A stretch of DNA of 64,000 nt from Candida dubliniensis CD36 (taxonomy: Eukaryota; Ascomycota; Pichiomycetes; Serinales; Debaryomycetaceae), in NCBI RefSeq assembly GCF_000026945.1, contig NC_012867.1:1302001-1366000 (forward strand), written 5' to 3'. Below are positions 61,799-64,000 of the stretch, piece after piece. A program made the translations under genes and the position numbers. Under the pieces are notes generated by a model. It was not told where the DNA came from. It worked only from the letters and a program-made list of their open reading frames with translations, and did not search any database. How positions within the stretch are numbered: the first letter of the stretch is position 1; the number at the start of each line of letters is the position of its first letter.

Positions 61799-62278
61799 AT
61801 GAAATTAGCAGAAGCATTAAATTTGAAAAAAAACTTAGAAAGAGATGCTGATAAAGTTGAATCATTAATTTTGAAATGTTGTCTAGCTCAAAACGGTGAA
61901 ACTCCTCCATTTGATCCGAATGAATTATTTAAACAATATGAAGAAATTGATAAATTAATTGTTGATATAAGTATTAAAATCCAACGATCAAACAATCAAA
62001 TAAAGTTTACTTATGATGATAAAGATATTACAGCACCTCTTCGATCAATGACACAAGCTATTGCTGATATTGATGATTTAAAAAGACAAATTGAGTTGAT
62101 AAATGATATAATTAGTAATGGCATTGTTACTAAACTGTATTCAGCCAAAAAGATTGCTGAAGAGTCAAATGTTGATGTGGTTGCCTATTATAAGACAAGA
62201 CGTCATTTGTATGAGAGATTAGATAAATTAAAACTTCGTGTTCAATCTGCAAATTGGGAATTTGATCTAATTGATTAA
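61799..62278 (+). CDS. DIP1984-like protein B
   Basis: A 159-residue paralogue of protein A. It begins MKLAEALNLKKNLERDADKV and ends ANWEFDLID, the two ends typical of the DIP1984 family. Between lie NGETPPFDPNELFKQYEEID, which is even closer to the bacterial G-E-P-x-x-D-P-x-x-L pattern than protein A, then a helical middle and a final coiled stretch. The INxTN motif is less conserved here (QRSNNQIKF). No membrane or export signal; probably cytosolic and helical. The two proteins are well diverged, so the duplication is old. Its stop codon lies close to that of YPT6 (104 bases apart, convergent). Confidence 0.7.
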   Translation: MKLAEALNLKKNLERDADKVESLILKCCLAQNGETPPFDPNELFKQYEEIDKLIVDISIKIQRSNNQIKFTYDDKDITAPLRSMTQAIADIDDLKRQIELINDIISNGIVTKLYSAKKIAEESNVDVVAYYKTRRHLYERLDKLKLRVQSANWEFDLID

Positions 62279-62382
62279 ATAAATGATGATATATGTACGT
62301 ATGGACTTTTAATATACTTATGACATTATCTACCCCTCCTACCTCTACCTTCTTGGTCGTTGTTGTATTCACTACTTGTTAT

Positions 62383-63749
<1,367 letters not shown>

Positions 63750-64000
63750 ATGGATGACGCAGAATTAAATGCTATTAGACAAGCAAGATTAGCAGAATTA
63801 CAAAGAAATGCCACTTCTGGTGGGGGTGGTGCCAACCCATCTTCCGGTGGTTCTGGTGGCGCACAAGATCTGGCTAATGATAATATGACAATAACCATAT
63901 TAAATCGAGTATTAACAAATGATGCTAGAGAAAGATTAAGTCGTGTAAGGATTGTTAGACCCGATAGATCTCAAGCAGTTGAAAATTATATTATTAAATT
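63750..64000 (+). CDS. SDD2: PDCD5-family protein, N-terminal part (cut by window end)
   Basis: The frame from ATG 63750 is open to the end of the window (83 complete codons). It begins MDDAELNAIRQARLAELQRN, a helical start characteristic of PDCD5/TFAR19 proteins (S. cerevisiae YMR074C). A Gly/Ser/Ala-rich linker follows, and then ILNRVLTNDARERLSRVRIV, the conserved core helix pair (consensus ILxxILxxEARERLxRI). PDCD5 homologues are small nucleocytoplasmic proteins linked to cell death and to chaperonin function. Codon 41 is CTG (63870-63872), to be read as Ser. The C-terminus is outside the window. Confidence 0.85.
   Translation, partial: MDDAELNAIRQARLAELQRNATSGGGGANPSSGGSGGAQDLANDNMTITILNRVLTNDARERLSRVRIVRPDRSQAVENYIIK

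Overview
This is a 64 kb piece of a budding-yeast nuclear chromosome, AT-rich and packed with poly-A/poly-T tracts, with intron-poor genes. Gene content and order point to Candida albicans or a very close relative. They include a BCR1-type biofilm zinc-finger gene with a very long upstream region, PGI1, HSP60, ADE13, and decayed members of the Candida IFA leucine-rich family. From memory of that genome, this combination belongs to chromosome R. In the CTG clade CTG is read mainly as serine, so leucines at in-frame CTG codons in a standard translation should be read as serine.

Left part (1-20160): an unrecognised Q/P-rich protein gene, ADE13 (purine synthesis), DAD3 (kinetochore DASH ring) divergent from a TMEM33/Pom33-type ER and nuclear-pore membrane protein, ARC40 (Arp2/3 actin complex), a 2.2 kb gene-free stretch, a Mn-type cation diffusion facilitator, a Zn2Cys6 regulator, and two broken IFA-family genes.

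Middle (20594-33749): a near-identical inverted repeat of about 2.26 kb. Each arm holds two complete co-directional genes, an unrecognised hydrophilic protein and AIM39. The arms enclose an 8.6 kb unique spacer with a GNAT acetyltransferase, a tail-anchored coiled-coil protein, a small acidic protein and PGI1. Recombination between the arms could invert the PGI1 spacer.

Right part (33750-64000): PPZ1 phosphatase, a low-complexity protein, BCR1 with 7.7 kb of gene-free upstream DNA, then a compact block: GRC3 (rRNA processing kinase), a Ure2/GST-like protein, HRD1 (ERAD ubiquitin ligase), RRN11 (RNA polymerase I core factor), HSP60 with a clear heat-shock element, a head-to-head pair of DIP1984-like proteins (a family known to me mainly from bacteria), YPT6 (Golgi Rab) and the start of a PDCD5-family gene cut by the window end.

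The genes are mostly independent housekeeping units, not operons. The observations most worth following are the inverted duplication around PGI1, the DIP1984-like pair, the BCR1 upstream desert and the decaying IFA loci. I found no tRNA, rRNA, CRISPR or intact transposon.
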